Assembly (NCBI GenBank): GCA_036271315.1
Contig: DATBAV010000005.1
Span: 1-64,000, forward strand
DNA: 64,000 nucleotides
Reading direction: 5' to 3'
Source of the DNA: VRUE01 sp036271315
GTDB taxonomy: Bacteria > Actinomycetota > Thermoleophilia > Solirubrobacterales > 70-9
The position numbers and the translations under genes are program-made. This document shows, one piece after another, positions 7,873-15,094 of this stretch; positions within the stretch are counted from its first letter, which is position 1, and each line of letters begins with the position of its first letter. The notes under the pieces are model-generated. The model searched no databases and was not told the DNA's origin. It saw only the letters and a list, made by a program, of their open reading frames with translations.

Positions 7873-8229
7873 TTATTGAGGAGCGCGTTCGACCGTAAAG
7901 AATCGAGCACCCTGTTGGCAGTGCAGCCGGTCAACGAGCGAATGGGTTGGTGAGGTGCAGACCCAGGTCGCGCGTCGCTTGCCTTCGGCCCTGAGGGCCA
8001 CAGACTGATGAAGCGCCCGGCCGTCGAGCATCACGATCAGGGTGTTAGCAATTTCGCAATCCACTTTGTGGAGCTTGAACTCAAATCCAGCCTGCGCTCC
8101 GCAGGTGGAGACCTGCATCGCGCCCGACGAAGCAGTGTTCTGCGTCGTTGAGTCCGAACTACTGCTGCCACCGCAACCGCCCATTGAAAGCAGGACGGCT
8201 ACTGCGAGCAGCGGGAGGAGCCTCGTCAC
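7873..8229 (-). CDS. Small predicted lipoprotein, unknown function
   Basis: 118 residues from GTG 8229. The start gives MTRLLPLLAVAVLLSMGGCGGSS, a lipoprotein signal with lipobox SMGGC, followed by a Ser/Thr linker. Upstream codons are open to 8361 but encode a basic, proline-rich stretch that would bury the signal. The mature part has four Cys (in STCGAQ, VDCEIA, WVCTSP, LHCQQG) that could form two disulfides outside the membrane. I do not recognise a family. It is the last gene before the right-hand dyad and att repeat. Confidence 0.6.
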   Translation of the reverse strand: MTRLLPLLAVAVLLSMGGCGGSSSSDSTTQNTASSGAMQVSTCGAQAGFEFKLHKVDCEIANTLIVMLDGRALHQSVALRAEGKRRATWVCTSPTHSLVDRLHCQQGARFFTVERAPQ

Positions 8230-8302
8230 CGACGGCAGCCTATGGAGCTGCCGCTTCTCGCGACATGCGGCACTCGTGTTGCGCCTCGGAGCCTTGGCCC
8301 TT

Positions 8303-8337
8303 GTTTGGGCTACGAGACGACCCTTCATAGCCCAAAC
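8303..8337. repeat. 35-bp dyad, right copy
   Basis: GTTTGGGCTA (8303-8312) and TAGCCCAAAC (8328-8337) are inverted arms. The full 35-bp layout matches the left copy at 5966-6000 in arm sequence and 11-bp spacer length; the spacers share CCC and TT at their right end. One copy lies 55 bp inside the left att repeat and the other 138 bp inside the right one. It sits upstream of the leftward lipoprotein gene. Confidence 0.7.
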
Positions 8338-8407
8338 CCATCGGAATCCGCCCGAAAACAACCGTAATTTAGGTTGCGCGAATCGTCTACAATGCGTTCT
8401 GGGGGTA

Positions 8408-8471
8408 GCCCCGTATTCCCCATGGTAATGCGGTTTTCATGGGGTAATGGGGCTGGTTTTGGACCGGCCCC
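8408..8471. promoter_or_regulatory. Two overlapping, mutually exclusive hairpins
   Basis: GCCCCGTATTCCCCATG (8408-8424) can pair with CATGGGGTAATGGGGC (8438-8453) with one bulge. The last bases of that second arm, GGGGC (8449-8453), can instead open a second stem with CCGGCCCC (8464-8471). The two stems cannot form together. This is the geometry of an attenuator, or possibly a cluster of recombinase arm sites. It ends three bases before the att repeat. Confidence 0.4.
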
Positions 8472-8474
8472 ACT

Positions 8475-8527
8475 ACACGACTGAAAATCGTGGTGTCGTG
8501 GGTTCGATGCCCACCCTCGCCATTGAT
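8475..8527 (+). repeat. attR-like direct repeat (truncated tRNA-Phe 3' end)
   Basis: Copy of the anticodon arm through 3' end of tRNA-Phe, 52/53 identical to 5859-5911, without the 5' half. It cannot make a tRNA. It marks the right boundary of the 2.6-kb island and the left boundary of the RiPP cluster region. Confidence 0.85.
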
Positions 8528-8739
8528 CGATTCGAAATCACTCTCAGGCTTTCGCCTCGGCAGTCGGCCGCCGCAGGATCGTTGGCATCCTGCAGTACCT
8601 GTCCCTCTCGGGATGAATCTTCACGCGGTGGCAACCATGATTCGCCTAGTCTGCATAGAATCGCTTCGAATACCGAGGTTTATCTGATCACATGATCAAA
8701 TACTGCGGTATGTATCTCAACAAGACGGGAGCGAGAGTC
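8528..8739. other. Gap between att repeat and precursor gene
   Basis: No convincing gene. It presumably holds the promoter of the RiPP cluster. A TAGAAT hexamer at 8656-8661 could be a -10 box, but I see no well-spaced -35. An in-frame ATG at 8692 could extend the precursor by 16 residues. Base composition here is clearly more AT-rich than the chromosomal flanks. Confidence 0.4.
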
Positions 8740-8925
8740 ATGAAGATCAAGATCATGGAGAGTTCCGATGTTCCGCTTGAGCTCAAGTTGGAGCAATGCG
8801 GGGGGGAGAGATGTGGAGGTGGTATCCCCAGGCCGCCTGACACTTGCTGCAACTCGATAGCGCCGCGCTCGGAGGGCCTCAAGGCGCCCGTGGACGATCT
8901 ATCGACAGTCACCCTCGCAGGTTAG
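8740..8925 (+). CDS. Candidate RiPP precursor peptide, Cys-rich
   Basis: 61 residues from the ATG at 8740, preceded by a GGGAG ribosome-binding site eight bases upstream. The first 19 residues are charged and leader-like (MKIKIMESSDVPLELK...). They are followed by a Cys/Gly segment, CGGERCGGGIPRPP, then DTCCNS, giving four Cys in about 18 residues, and a C-terminal tail ending STVTLAG. Cys followed by small residues next to YcaO and SagB-like genes is what thiazole-forming substrates look like. The Cys-containing block is central, so a C-terminal follower may also be removed. An alternative in-frame start lies at 8692. I know no close family, and the assignment rests on size, composition and position. 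Confidence 0.6.
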   Translation: MKIKIMESSDVPLELKLEQCGGERCGGGIPRPPDTCCNSIAPRSEGLKAPVDDLSTVTLAG

Positions 8926-8975
8926 GCATCCACCACGCTTCTACGGCTTGCAAGTGTCTGGGCCGAAGCTAGCCG

Positions 8976-9014
8976 GCGGGTATTCCGGCAGGGAGTCCCT
9001 GCCGGAATACCCGC
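8976..9014. repeat. 39-bp perfect palindrome between precursor and enzymes
   Basis: Bases 8976-8994 are the exact reverse complement of 8996-9014 around a single central G. In RNA this gives a very stable hairpin located 50 bases after the precursor stop and two bases before a GTG in frame with the oxidase. Placement between a RiPP precursor and its modifying enzymes suggests a partial terminator or RNA-stability element that lets precursor mRNA exceed enzyme mRNA. If the oxidase starts at TTG 8948 instead, the palindrome would be coding. Confidence 0.85.
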
Positions 9015-9016
9015 AC

Positions 9017-9955
9017 GTGGTCGGCAGGTGGCATATCAAGGACTCCCGCTTTGTCCTTATCGACGTCGCTAGTGGTAAAGCAGCAACTGTGGAGACGACG
9101 CCAGTCGCGGCCGAAGCCCTTGCCGCTGTGTGCGGAAGGTGCTGTGGGCAGACCGATCTCGCAACGGTGTTTCAGGGGTTTTCTCCTGAGATCGAACCTG
9201 AGCTAGTCGAGGCAATGACCGCCCTGCACGCGGCAGGGCTAGTTGTTGACGATCGTCGACGCCCGCACCGGCTCCTCCGCGAGCTACAGCGGTTTGCGCC
9301 AGCCGCCGATGAGCCGGTCCTGCCGACGGACCGCGCGGGGTGGAGAGATGCCCGGTGCCGAACCGGGTCGCAAGTCCATACAGGGCAGCGAGCAGCCTCG
9401 GGCGTGTTTACCGAGCGCCCTAGGTCCCTGCCGTTGCCCGACCCATCGCCACCGCAGCCGCCGGTCGAGCCCGGCGAGTTGGCGGCACTCTTGGCCAGCG
9501 GATACCGCACGGAAGGCGAGTGGAAGCCAGTTGCATCGGCGGGCCGGCTCTGGCCCTTGGTCTTGCATGCGTTGATTCCCGATGGGGAGTGCTACGAATT
9601 GCTCTGGTTCGATCCGGATCGACCAGCGTTGCGATCGACTGAGGCTCGGGTTTCGGCTGGCGTGGTTGAGGAGTGCCTGATCCAGTCCGATGTCTCGACG
9701 GCGGTAATGGAGCGTCGTGGGTCGTTGGTCGTCATCTCGGTTGATTTGTCGCGAGTCGGTGCCAAGTACGGCAACCGTGGTGCGCTATACAGTCTCCTCG
9801 AGGCTGGCGCTGTGGGCCATCAGCTTGCCATCGGCGCCAAAGCCATGGGCCTGGGGACGAGAATGATCTGTGGATTTTGGGTTTCTGAGCTCCAACAGGC
9901 GCTGGAGCTTGAACTCATCCCATTGGCCTTGGTCCTGGTTGAGCACCGGCAATGA
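9017..9955 (+). CDS. RRE-fused SagB/ThcOx-type azoline dehydrogenase
   Basis: 312 residues from GTG 9017 (TTG 8948 is possible, but the 39-bp palindrome would then be coding). Residues 5-75 resemble a PqqD-like RiPP recognition element: short strands FVLIDVASGKA, then a helix AAEALAAVCGR, then VEAMTALHAAGLVVDD. The rest is a nitroreductase fold of the SagB family: LAALLASGY, VASAGRLWPL (compare PSAGALYP) and, near 250, KYGNRGALYSLLEAGAVGHQ followed by AMGLGTRMICGF. SagB-type flavoenzymes oxidise azolines to thiazoles or oxazoles with FMN. The Arg-rich FMN-phosphate block before the LAALL helix is degenerate (ERPRSLPLPDPSPP). Its stop overlaps the YcaO ATG (ATGA). Confidence 0.75.
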   Translation: MVGRWHIKDSRFVLIDVASGKAATVETTPVAAEALAAVCGRCCGQTDLATVFQGFSPEIEPELVEAMTALHAAGLVVDDRRRPHRLLRELQRFAPAADEPVLPTDRAGWRDARCRTGSQVHTGQRAASGVFTERPRSLPLPDPSPPQPPVEPGELAALLASGYRTEGEWKPVASAGRLWPLVLHALIPDGECYELLWFDPDRPALRSTEARVSAGVVEECLIQSDVSTAVMERRGSLVVISVDLSRVGAKYGNRGALYSLLEAGAVGHQLAIGAKAMGLGTRMICGFWVSELQQALELELIPLALVLVEHRQ

Positions 9956-11616
9956 CGATTCCCGCGACTGGAAGCGCGTTTGTATTGAGCCAACTGCTCA
10001 GCGGCGAGTTGCTGGCTGCTCCCGGGGTCATGGTTGTTCGCAAGGACAATGGCGAGATCCTGGTCCTGGTGACTGGTGGCATGCTCGGGGTGGAAGCGCG
10101 GTCGATCGAGGATCCAGGAGAGCTATTGGACCTGGGCCTCATCGTTGAGCGAGGCGGCCAGCCGGGTTTTACGTCTGCTGGGGTACAAGATTGGAACGGC
10201 GGCTGGAGTGAGGCTCTTACGGCAGGCAAGAGATTTTTTGTCTCCTTGGATCGTGCCTTGGACTTGTCGGCTGAGATGGACGCAAGCGCACGACGCAAGC
10301 TCATCTTGCGTTTTTTGGCTGGCTTGCCCCCAGACCAAGGCAGCAGTCTTCTAGAAGTCCTAAATGGCTCCTCTGAGGTGCTGAGCCTGATGCCGACTTG
10401 GCAACTGCTTGACCGGCTGCGCGAAATGCGTCGAACTGGCTCGGTCCCTCTCCTCATCACGGCTCAACACCCGCCCTGCTCAGTGGAGACGGTCACTGGT
10501 CCAATGTCGCCGGCGCTTCACATCACCGAGAGGGAAGCTAAGGGCCAGCACATGGCGTTCACAGCGGTTCTTCCTTCTCCTTCTGGAATCGGCTTGCCTC
10601 CAGCCACAGCAGTCGGAGTCAAGGCAACGTCCGAGGAGGCTCGGCTGGTCGCCACGGCCGAGGCCTATGAGCGCTATGCAGCCGGAGTGGTTGCTCCTAG
10701 CGATGTAGTGGTTTCCAGCTTTGCGGACCTAGAGGATGCTGTGCCGCCAAACACCGTGGTTGCCTATGCCTCGTGGCAGTACCGGCTGCACGACGATCTG
10801 ATGCCGTTCGACGCTCATGAACCACGAGTTTGGGCTTGGGCCGCCGCTGGAGGCCGCCGCCGTGCCGTCCTGGCCGACTTGGTTTTCTACCCCTTTGGCT
10901 CGGGCGGCTCGATGCGCCACACGGATGCCAATTCCTCCGGTATGGCTGCCCAGGTGACTAGCTCCAAGGCGATCGACGCGGCATATCTAGAGCTCGTCGA
11001 GCGCGATGCCTTCATGCGCCATTGGTTGGCAACTCGCCCTGGCCGCCGGGTCGATATTTCCAGCCCGCCTGATCAGTATCGGACCATGCACGAGGATCTG
11101 GCTAGCGCGGGGTGGCATGTGTACGTGCTTCAGCTTGGCGAGTCTCCGACCGAGTCGGTGCTCTGCGTTGTAGCCGAGCGTCGAAAGATGCTGGTGCTCG
11201 GGGCGGCCGCTGGAGATCCGTTTGGTGCAGCAGTGCGGGCGATGAGTGAGGTTTGGGCATCTGTTCGCCTCTCGGACGCACCGGAGGACGTACCGGAGGT
11301 CGATGCTGTGCGATCCCCCAGCGATCACCGCAAGCTGTACCGCTGGGGAGGTTACGCGGAAGAAGTCGAGTTTCTTTGGGAAGGGGACGAGACTGTCAAG
11401 ATCGAGGATCTGATGGCCGCCAAGCCACCTACGTCCATCGTCTATGAGTGGCCAACGGAGTACACCCAGCCGTTTACCGTTGTCCGTGTCATAGACCCTG
11501 ATCTCATACCACTTACATTTGGCTATCAGCGCGAGCCGTTGGGTCGTGCAGATGTTGCGGAGATGATCGTCGGGCGCGCCGATGTACACCATATGATTCC
11601 GCATCCATTCCCCTAG
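9952..11616 (+). CDS. YcaO-domain protein, probable azoline cyclodehydratase
   Basis: 554 residues. The YcaO domain begins near residue 180. It shows the ATP/Mg-binding helices EEARLVATAEAYERY (about 228-242), HTDANSSGMA (about 323), AAYLELVERDAFMRHW (about 343-358), and a proline-containing C-terminus, PHPFP, like the PxPxP end of azole-forming YcaO enzymes. These use ATP to activate a peptide amide for Cys/Ser/Thr cyclisation. The first 180 residues are not YcaO. They might be a reduced peptide-binding or E1-like region (GMLGV..., ELLDLGLIVERGG, LITAQHPPC), but I cannot assign them. No separate E1-like or TfuA protein is nearby. Overlaps the oxidase by four bases; the acetyltransferase follows after five. 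Confidence 0.85.
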   Translation: MTIPATGSAFVLSQLLSGELLAAPGVMVVRKDNGEILVLVTGGMLGVEARSIEDPGELLDLGLIVERGGQPGFTSAGVQDWNGGWSEALTAGKRFFVSLDRALDLSAEMDASARRKLILRFLAGLPPDQGSSLLEVLNGSSEVLSLMPTWQLLDRLREMRRTGSVPLLITAQHPPCSVETVTGPMSPALHITEREAKGQHMAFTAVLPSPSGIGLPPATAVGVKATSEEARLVATAEAYERYAAGVVAPSDVVVSSFADLEDAVPPNTVVAYASWQYRLHDDLMPFDAHEPRVWAWAAAGGRRRAVLADLVFYPFGSGGSMRHTDANSSGMAAQVTSSKAIDAAYLELVERDAFMRHWLATRPGRRVDISSPPDQYRTMHEDLASAGWHVYVLQLGESPTESVLCVVAERRKMLVLGAAAGDPFGAAVRAMSEVWASVRLSDAPEDVPEVDAVRSPSDHRKLYRWGGYAEEVEFLWEGDETVKIEDLMAAKPPTSIVYEWPTEYTQPFTVVRVIDPDLIPLTFGYQREPLGRADVAEMIVGRADVHHMIPHPFP

Positions 11617-11621
11617 CCAAG

Positions 11622-12239
11622 ATGACGGCGCCGCAGCTAGGTCAATCCCCCGTTCTCCGGGGCGCGCAAGTTTTAATTAGGCCCTTTGAGCCATCTGACG
11701 CCGAATTCTTGCGAGATGTCTCCAACGATCTCGTTTACCAGGCCGCTGCCTTTCAGGCCCCAAGCCTGCCTCGCGGTGTTGTCCCATTCCGGCGTCGATT
11801 GGAAGAGGGGCATCAGGCCCCGCTGACCGGAGCCTATGGCGCTGTCGAGCTTGCCATCGCCGTTGACGAGGGTGGTGGGGATCCGATCGGGGTTGCAGGC
11901 TTGTACCAAATCGATTGGCAGAACCGACAGGCAGAGATGGGAGTAAGCATCACCGATCCGGCTCATCGGGGCATGGGACTTGGTCTCGATGCCAACGCTA
12001 CGATGCTCGACTACGCATTTGACCACCTCGCCTTTCACCGTATTTACGGGCATGTCAAGGCTGATAACGCGGCCCCATTGCGAGTGTGTGGACGATTGGG
12101 CTTCGTGGTCGAGGGACGGCTTCGCGAGCACCGCCAGCGTGGCGATAGTCGAGTCGACCTGTGCATAGTCGGCCTGCTGCGTCGAGAGTGGCTCAAGAGC
12201 GAGTACAGCAATCGACAGGGATTGCCGCCGAGAAGCTGA
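11622..12239 (+). CDS. GNAT acetyltransferase, RimJ/RimL type
   Basis: 205 residues. The pattern is VLIRPFEPSDAEFLRDV, VAGLYQIDWQNRQAEMGVSI, then the acetyl-CoA loop HRGMGLGLDANATML near 115, and HRIYGHVKADNAAPLRVCGRLGFVVEGRLREH. These are hallmarks of the RimJ/RimL N-acetyltransferase branch. In goadsporin-type clusters a GNAT protein acetylates the mature product for self-immunity, and elsewhere GNATs cap the product N-terminus; either is possible here. It ends the cluster, with no transporter or peptidase following. Codon use matches the YcaO gene rather than the next gene. Confidence 0.8.
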   Translation: MTAPQLGQSPVLRGAQVLIRPFEPSDAEFLRDVSNDLVYQAAAFQAPSLPRGVVPFRRRLEEGHQAPLTGAYGAVELAIAVDEGGGDPIGVAGLYQIDWQNRQAEMGVSITDPAHRGMGLGLDANATMLDYAFDHLAFHRIYGHVKADNAAPLRVCGRLGFVVEGRLREHRQRGDSRVDLCIVGLLRREWLKSEYSNRQGLPPRS

Positions 12240-12243
12240 GAAA

Positions 12244-12292
12244 GATCGCTAGGCGATCAGCGGGGTGTCCCGGCCGGCTGAGCCGCGGCCGG
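12244..12292. terminator. Tandem hairpins after the RiPP cluster
   Basis: Two small stems follow the acetyltransferase stop: GATCGC/GCGATC (12244-12258) and CCGGCCG/CGGCCGG (12270-12292). No T-run is present. They are a plausible end of the imported transcription unit. Confidence 0.4.
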
Positions 12293-12356
12293 CCCGCTCG
12301 AGGGTGCGTTCGTGTTCCCAGGTTCGACCGCGTATCGCCCGCTAGGGTCGGAAGCG

Positions 12357-13082
12357 ATGAAGACCGCGGCGATCACCGGCGCATCCAGCGGCATCGGCGC
12401 GGCAACCGCGCGGGCGCTGGCGGCAGAGGGCTTTCGCACGGTTCTCGGCGCCCGCCGCCTCGAGCGGCTCGAGGAGCTGGCGGCGGAGATAGGCGGCGAG
12501 GCGATCGCGCTCGACGTCACCGACCCGGCCTCGGTCGAGTCCTTCGCCGCCGCGCTCAGCGCCTGCGACGTGCTCGTCAACAACGCCGGCGGCGCCCTCG
12601 GCCTCGACTCGATCGCGGAGGCCGACGAGGAGAAGTGGCTGACGATGTACGAGTCGAACGTGCTGGGGCAGATGCGGATGACGCGGGCGCTGCTGCCGCG
12701 ACTGATCGAGTCCGGCGACGGCCACGTCGTCGGCATCACCAGCATCGCCGCGATCGAGCCCTACGTCGGCGGTGCCGGCTACAACGCCGCCAAGCATGCC
12801 CAGCGGGCGATGCTGCGGGTGCTGCGCCAAGAGCTGCTAGGCCAGCCGGTGCGGGTCACCGAGATCGTGCCCGGGATGGTCGAGACCGAGTTCTCGCTGG
12901 TCCGCTTCGGCGGCGACGAGGCGGCGGCCGCCAGGGTCTATGAGGGCATGCAGCCGCTGAGCGCCGAGGACGTCGCCGAGTGCATCCGCTGGGCGCTCGC
13001 CCAGCCGGCCCACGTCAACATCGACGAGATCGTCGTCCGCCCGCGGGACCAGGCGACCGCGACCAGCGTGCACCGGCGCTAG
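12357..13082 (+). CDS. Short-chain dehydrogenase/reductase
   Basis: 241 residues from the ATG at 12357. Classical SDR features are TGASSGIGAATA (NAD(P) binding), LGARRLERLEEL with an Arg after strand 2 that suits NADP, ALDVTD, VNNAGGALG, the catalytic Ser in GITSIAAIEPYV and YNAAK as the Tyr/Lys pair. It is similar in layout to YdfG-type 3-hydroxy acid or serine dehydrogenases, but the substrate is unknown. A TAGGGT hexamer lies eight bases before the ATG. High GC3 codon use resumes here, marking the end of the imported segment. Confidence 0.85.
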   Translation: MKTAAITGASSGIGAATARALAAEGFRTVLGARRLERLEELAAEIGGEAIALDVTDPASVESFAAALSACDVLVNNAGGALGLDSIAEADEEKWLTMYESNVLGQMRMTRALLPRLIESGDGHVVGITSIAAIEPYVGGAGYNAAKHAQRAMLRVLRQELLGQPVRVTEIVPGMVETEFSLVRFGGDEAAAARVYEGMQPLSAEDVAECIRWALAQPAHVNIDEIVVRPRDQATATSVHRR

Positions 13083-13091
13083 GGCGCCGGC

Positions 13092-13970
13092 TCAGGCCGA
13101 AGCGGGCTCGGCGAGGTAGCCGTCCGGCTCCTCGACGACCGTGTTGACCAGCTCGCCGACCCGCTCGATCTCGACCCGCACCGTGTCGCCGACGTGCAGC
13201 AGGTACTCGCGGAACGGCTGTCGGCCGAGGCCGACGCCCGCCGGGGTGCCGGTGGCGATCACGTCGCCGGGCTCGAGGGTGAAGGCTTCGGAGAGGTGGG
13301 AGACCTGCTGGAAGCAGTCGAAGACCATCTCGGCGGTGCTGGCGTCCTGGCGAAGGTCGTCGTTGACGTAGCAGCGCACCCGCAGGTCCTGCGGGTCGCC
13401 GACCTCGTCGGGCGTAACCAGCCAGGGGCCGAGCGGCCCGTGGGTGTCGAAGGACTTGCCGATCGTCATCGTCTGCGCCCGTCCCTGCCAGTCGCGAACG
13501 CTGAGGTCGTTGGCGCAGGTGTAGCCGGCGATCGCCTCGTGGGCGCGCTCGACCGGCACGTGGCGGCAGCGCTTGCCGATCACCAGCGCCAGCTCGGCCT
13601 CGTAGTCGAGCAGGGTCGAGACCTTGGGCATGTGCACCTCGGCGCCGGGCCCGGTCACGCAGGTCACCTGCTTGTTGAAGAAAACCGGTACCTCCGGCGC
13701 CTCCATGCCCATCTCGGCGATGTGGTCGGCGTAGTTGAGCGCGATCGCCAGGTACTTGCGGGGGGAGGCGGGGGCGAGCAGGCGTGTATCGGCGAGCGGA
13801 ATGCGCGGTGCGCCGGCGGCGAGCTTCTCCAGGCCATCGCGGCCGGCCTCGGCCAGCGCCGCGGCGGGTTCTGAGGGAACATCGGCAGCCGAGAGGTCGA
13901 CAATCTCATCGCCCTCGACCAGCCCAAGCGCCAGCGCACCCGCGCTCGTGACAAATCGGCACACCTTCAT
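13092..13970 (-). CDS. Fumarylacetoacetate hydrolase family protein
   Basis: 292 residues of the FAH fold (2-hydroxyhepta-2,4-diene-1,7-dioate isomerase / acylpyruvase group). Metal-ligand blocks are visible: DYEAELALVIGKRCRHV, with Glu and Asp positions typical of the family, and GYTCANDLSVRDWQ. GKSFDTHGPLGPW, FTLEPGDVIATGTPAGVG and GDTVRVEIERVGEL follow. These enzymes hydrolyse or decarboxylate aromatic-ring-cleavage products or oxaloacetate-like keto acids. The exact substrate cannot be read. It is convergent with the SDR at a 9-base gap. Confidence 0.88.
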   Translation of the reverse strand: MKVCRFVTSAGALALGLVEGDEIVDLSAADVPSEPAAALAEAGRDGLEKLAAGAPRIPLADTRLLAPASPRKYLAIALNYADHIAEMGMEAPEVPVFFNKQVTCVTGPGAEVHMPKVSTLLDYEAELALVIGKRCRHVPVERAHEAIAGYTCANDLSVRDWQGRAQTMTIGKSFDTHGPLGPWLVTPDEVGDPQDLRVRCYVNDDLRQDASTAEMVFDCFQQVSHLSEAFTLEPGDVIATGTPAGVGLGRQPFREYLLHVGDTVRVEIERVGELVNTVVEEPDGYLAEPASA

Positions 13971-14009
13971 CCCCCGGACTCTCCCACACAGAAGGGTTAG
14001 TCGTCCTAA

Positions 14010-14402
14010 TCAGTCGTCGAGCTCGCCGACCAGCTCGGTGACACGGCGCTCGATCTCCTCGCGCGTCCGGCGGACCTCCTCGAGGGGCCGGCCCTTGGGG
14101 TCCTCGAGCTCCCAGTCGAGGTAGCGCACCCCGGGGACATAGGGACATTTGTCGCCGCAGCCCATCGTCACCACGACGTCGGCCCACACGGCGTCGGCAG
14201 CGCTCAGCTTGCGTGGGACGCGGTCAGCGAGGTCGATGCCTAGCTCGGCCATCGCCTCGACCACCTCGGGATGGACGCGCTCGCCCGGTTCGGTCCCGGC
14301 CGAGCGCGCCTCGTGGTGGCCGGCCGCGGCCCGCGTGAACAACGCCTCGCTGATCTGCGAGCGGCCGGCGTTGTGCAGGCAGACGAAGAGGACGCGGGCC
14401 AT
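14010..14402 (-). CDS. arsC: Arsenate reductase, low-molecular-weight phosphatase type (ArsC)
   Basis: 130 residues from ATG 14402, overlapping the aquaporin stop by one base. VCLHNAGRSQ is the P-loop with nucleophilic Cys and Arg (CX5R). MGCGDKCPYVPG supplies the other Cys pair used in the disulfide cascade of thioredoxin- or mycoredoxin-coupled ArsC enzymes, and DPKGRPLEEVRRTREEIERRV closes the domain. It reduces arsenate to arsenite in the cytosol, and the product would leave through the adjacent channel. Confidence 0.93.
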   Translation of the reverse strand: MARVLFVCLHNAGRSQISEALFTRAAAGHHEARSAGTEPGERVHPEVVEAMAELGIDLADRVPRKLSAADAVWADVVVTMGCGDKCPYVPGVRYLDWELEDPKGRPLEEVRRTREEIERRVTELVGELDD

Positions 14403-15094
14403 CAAGCCTCTTCAGTTGCCGGCGCGTCGGAGGCGCCCCGGACCAACTGGTAGGCAAGCGCGCCGATCGCCGCGCCCGCGATTGGGGCGGCGATGTAGAT
14501 CCAGAGGTCGTGCAGTTCGCCGGAGACGAGGGCCGGGCCTATAGAGCGCGCCGGGTTCATCGAGGCGCCGGTGATCGGGCCGCCGAAGAGGGCGTCGAGG
14601 CCGACCGCGCCGCCGATCGCGATCGCCGCCCCCGCGCCGACCGCCCGCGTGTCGGTGGCGACGGCCATGATCGTGAACATCAGCAGCGCGGTCAGCACCG
14701 CCTCGTAGACCAGGGCGCTGCCGTCGCCGACCGAGGGCAGCGTCGTGCCCAGCGCCGCTGGCTGGCTGGGCCAGACCACGAGCAGCAGCAGCGCCGCGAC
14801 GATCGCGCCGAGCAGCTGGGCGCCGATGTAGGCGAGCGCCTCGCGGCGGGGGAAGTGACGAGTGAGCGCAAAGGCCAGGGTGACGGCCGGGTTGAGGTGG
14901 GCGCCGGAGAGGTGGCCGGTGGCGTAGACCATCGCCATGATCACCAGGCCGAAGACGAGCGAGACGCCAACGGCGCCGAGCGAGCCGGCGTGGACAGTGT
15001 CGGTGACGATCGCGCCGCAGCCGGCGAAGACAAGGGCGAAGGCGCCGAGCGCCTCGGCGCCCGCGCGCCGCGCAAGGTCGGGCCGCTCGCTCAC
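14402..15094 (-). CDS. Aquaporin/glycerol-facilitator family channel in ars operon (AqpS-like role)
   Basis: 230 residues with six hydrophobic segments and both pore-forming NPA boxes, HLNPAVT and SMNPARS. It lies between arsR and arsC with overlapping stops and starts on both sides, and no arsB or acr3 gene is in the operon. In Sinorhizobium an aquaglyceroporin, AqpS, replaces the pump and lets arsenite made by ArsC leak out, and the same division of labour is inferred here. Water or glycerol transport cannot be excluded. Confidence 0.88.
   Translation of the reverse strand: MSERPDLARRAGAEALGAFALVFAGCGAIVTDTVHAGSLGAVGVSLVFGLVIMAMVYATGHLSGAHLNPAVTLAFALTRHFPRREALAYIGAQLLGAIVAALLLLVVWPSQPAALGTTLPSVGDGSALVYEAVLTALLMFTIMAVATDTRAVGAGAAIAIGGAVGLDALFGGPITGASMNPARSIGPALVSGELHDLWIYIAAPIAGAAIGALAYQLVRGASDAPATEEA

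Noticed and set aside
8447..8695. 82-codon frame over the att repeat as an alternative RiPP precursor
   Set aside because: It runs through hairpins and the tRNA fragment, has no ribosome-binding site, and its SCSTCPS Cys pair is not leader-core-like.
12240..12356. A second att copy to the right of the RiPP cluster
   Set aside because: I looked for the tRNA-Phe 3' end after the acetyltransferase gene and found only small hairpins, so the cluster cannot be shown to be part of the same element.
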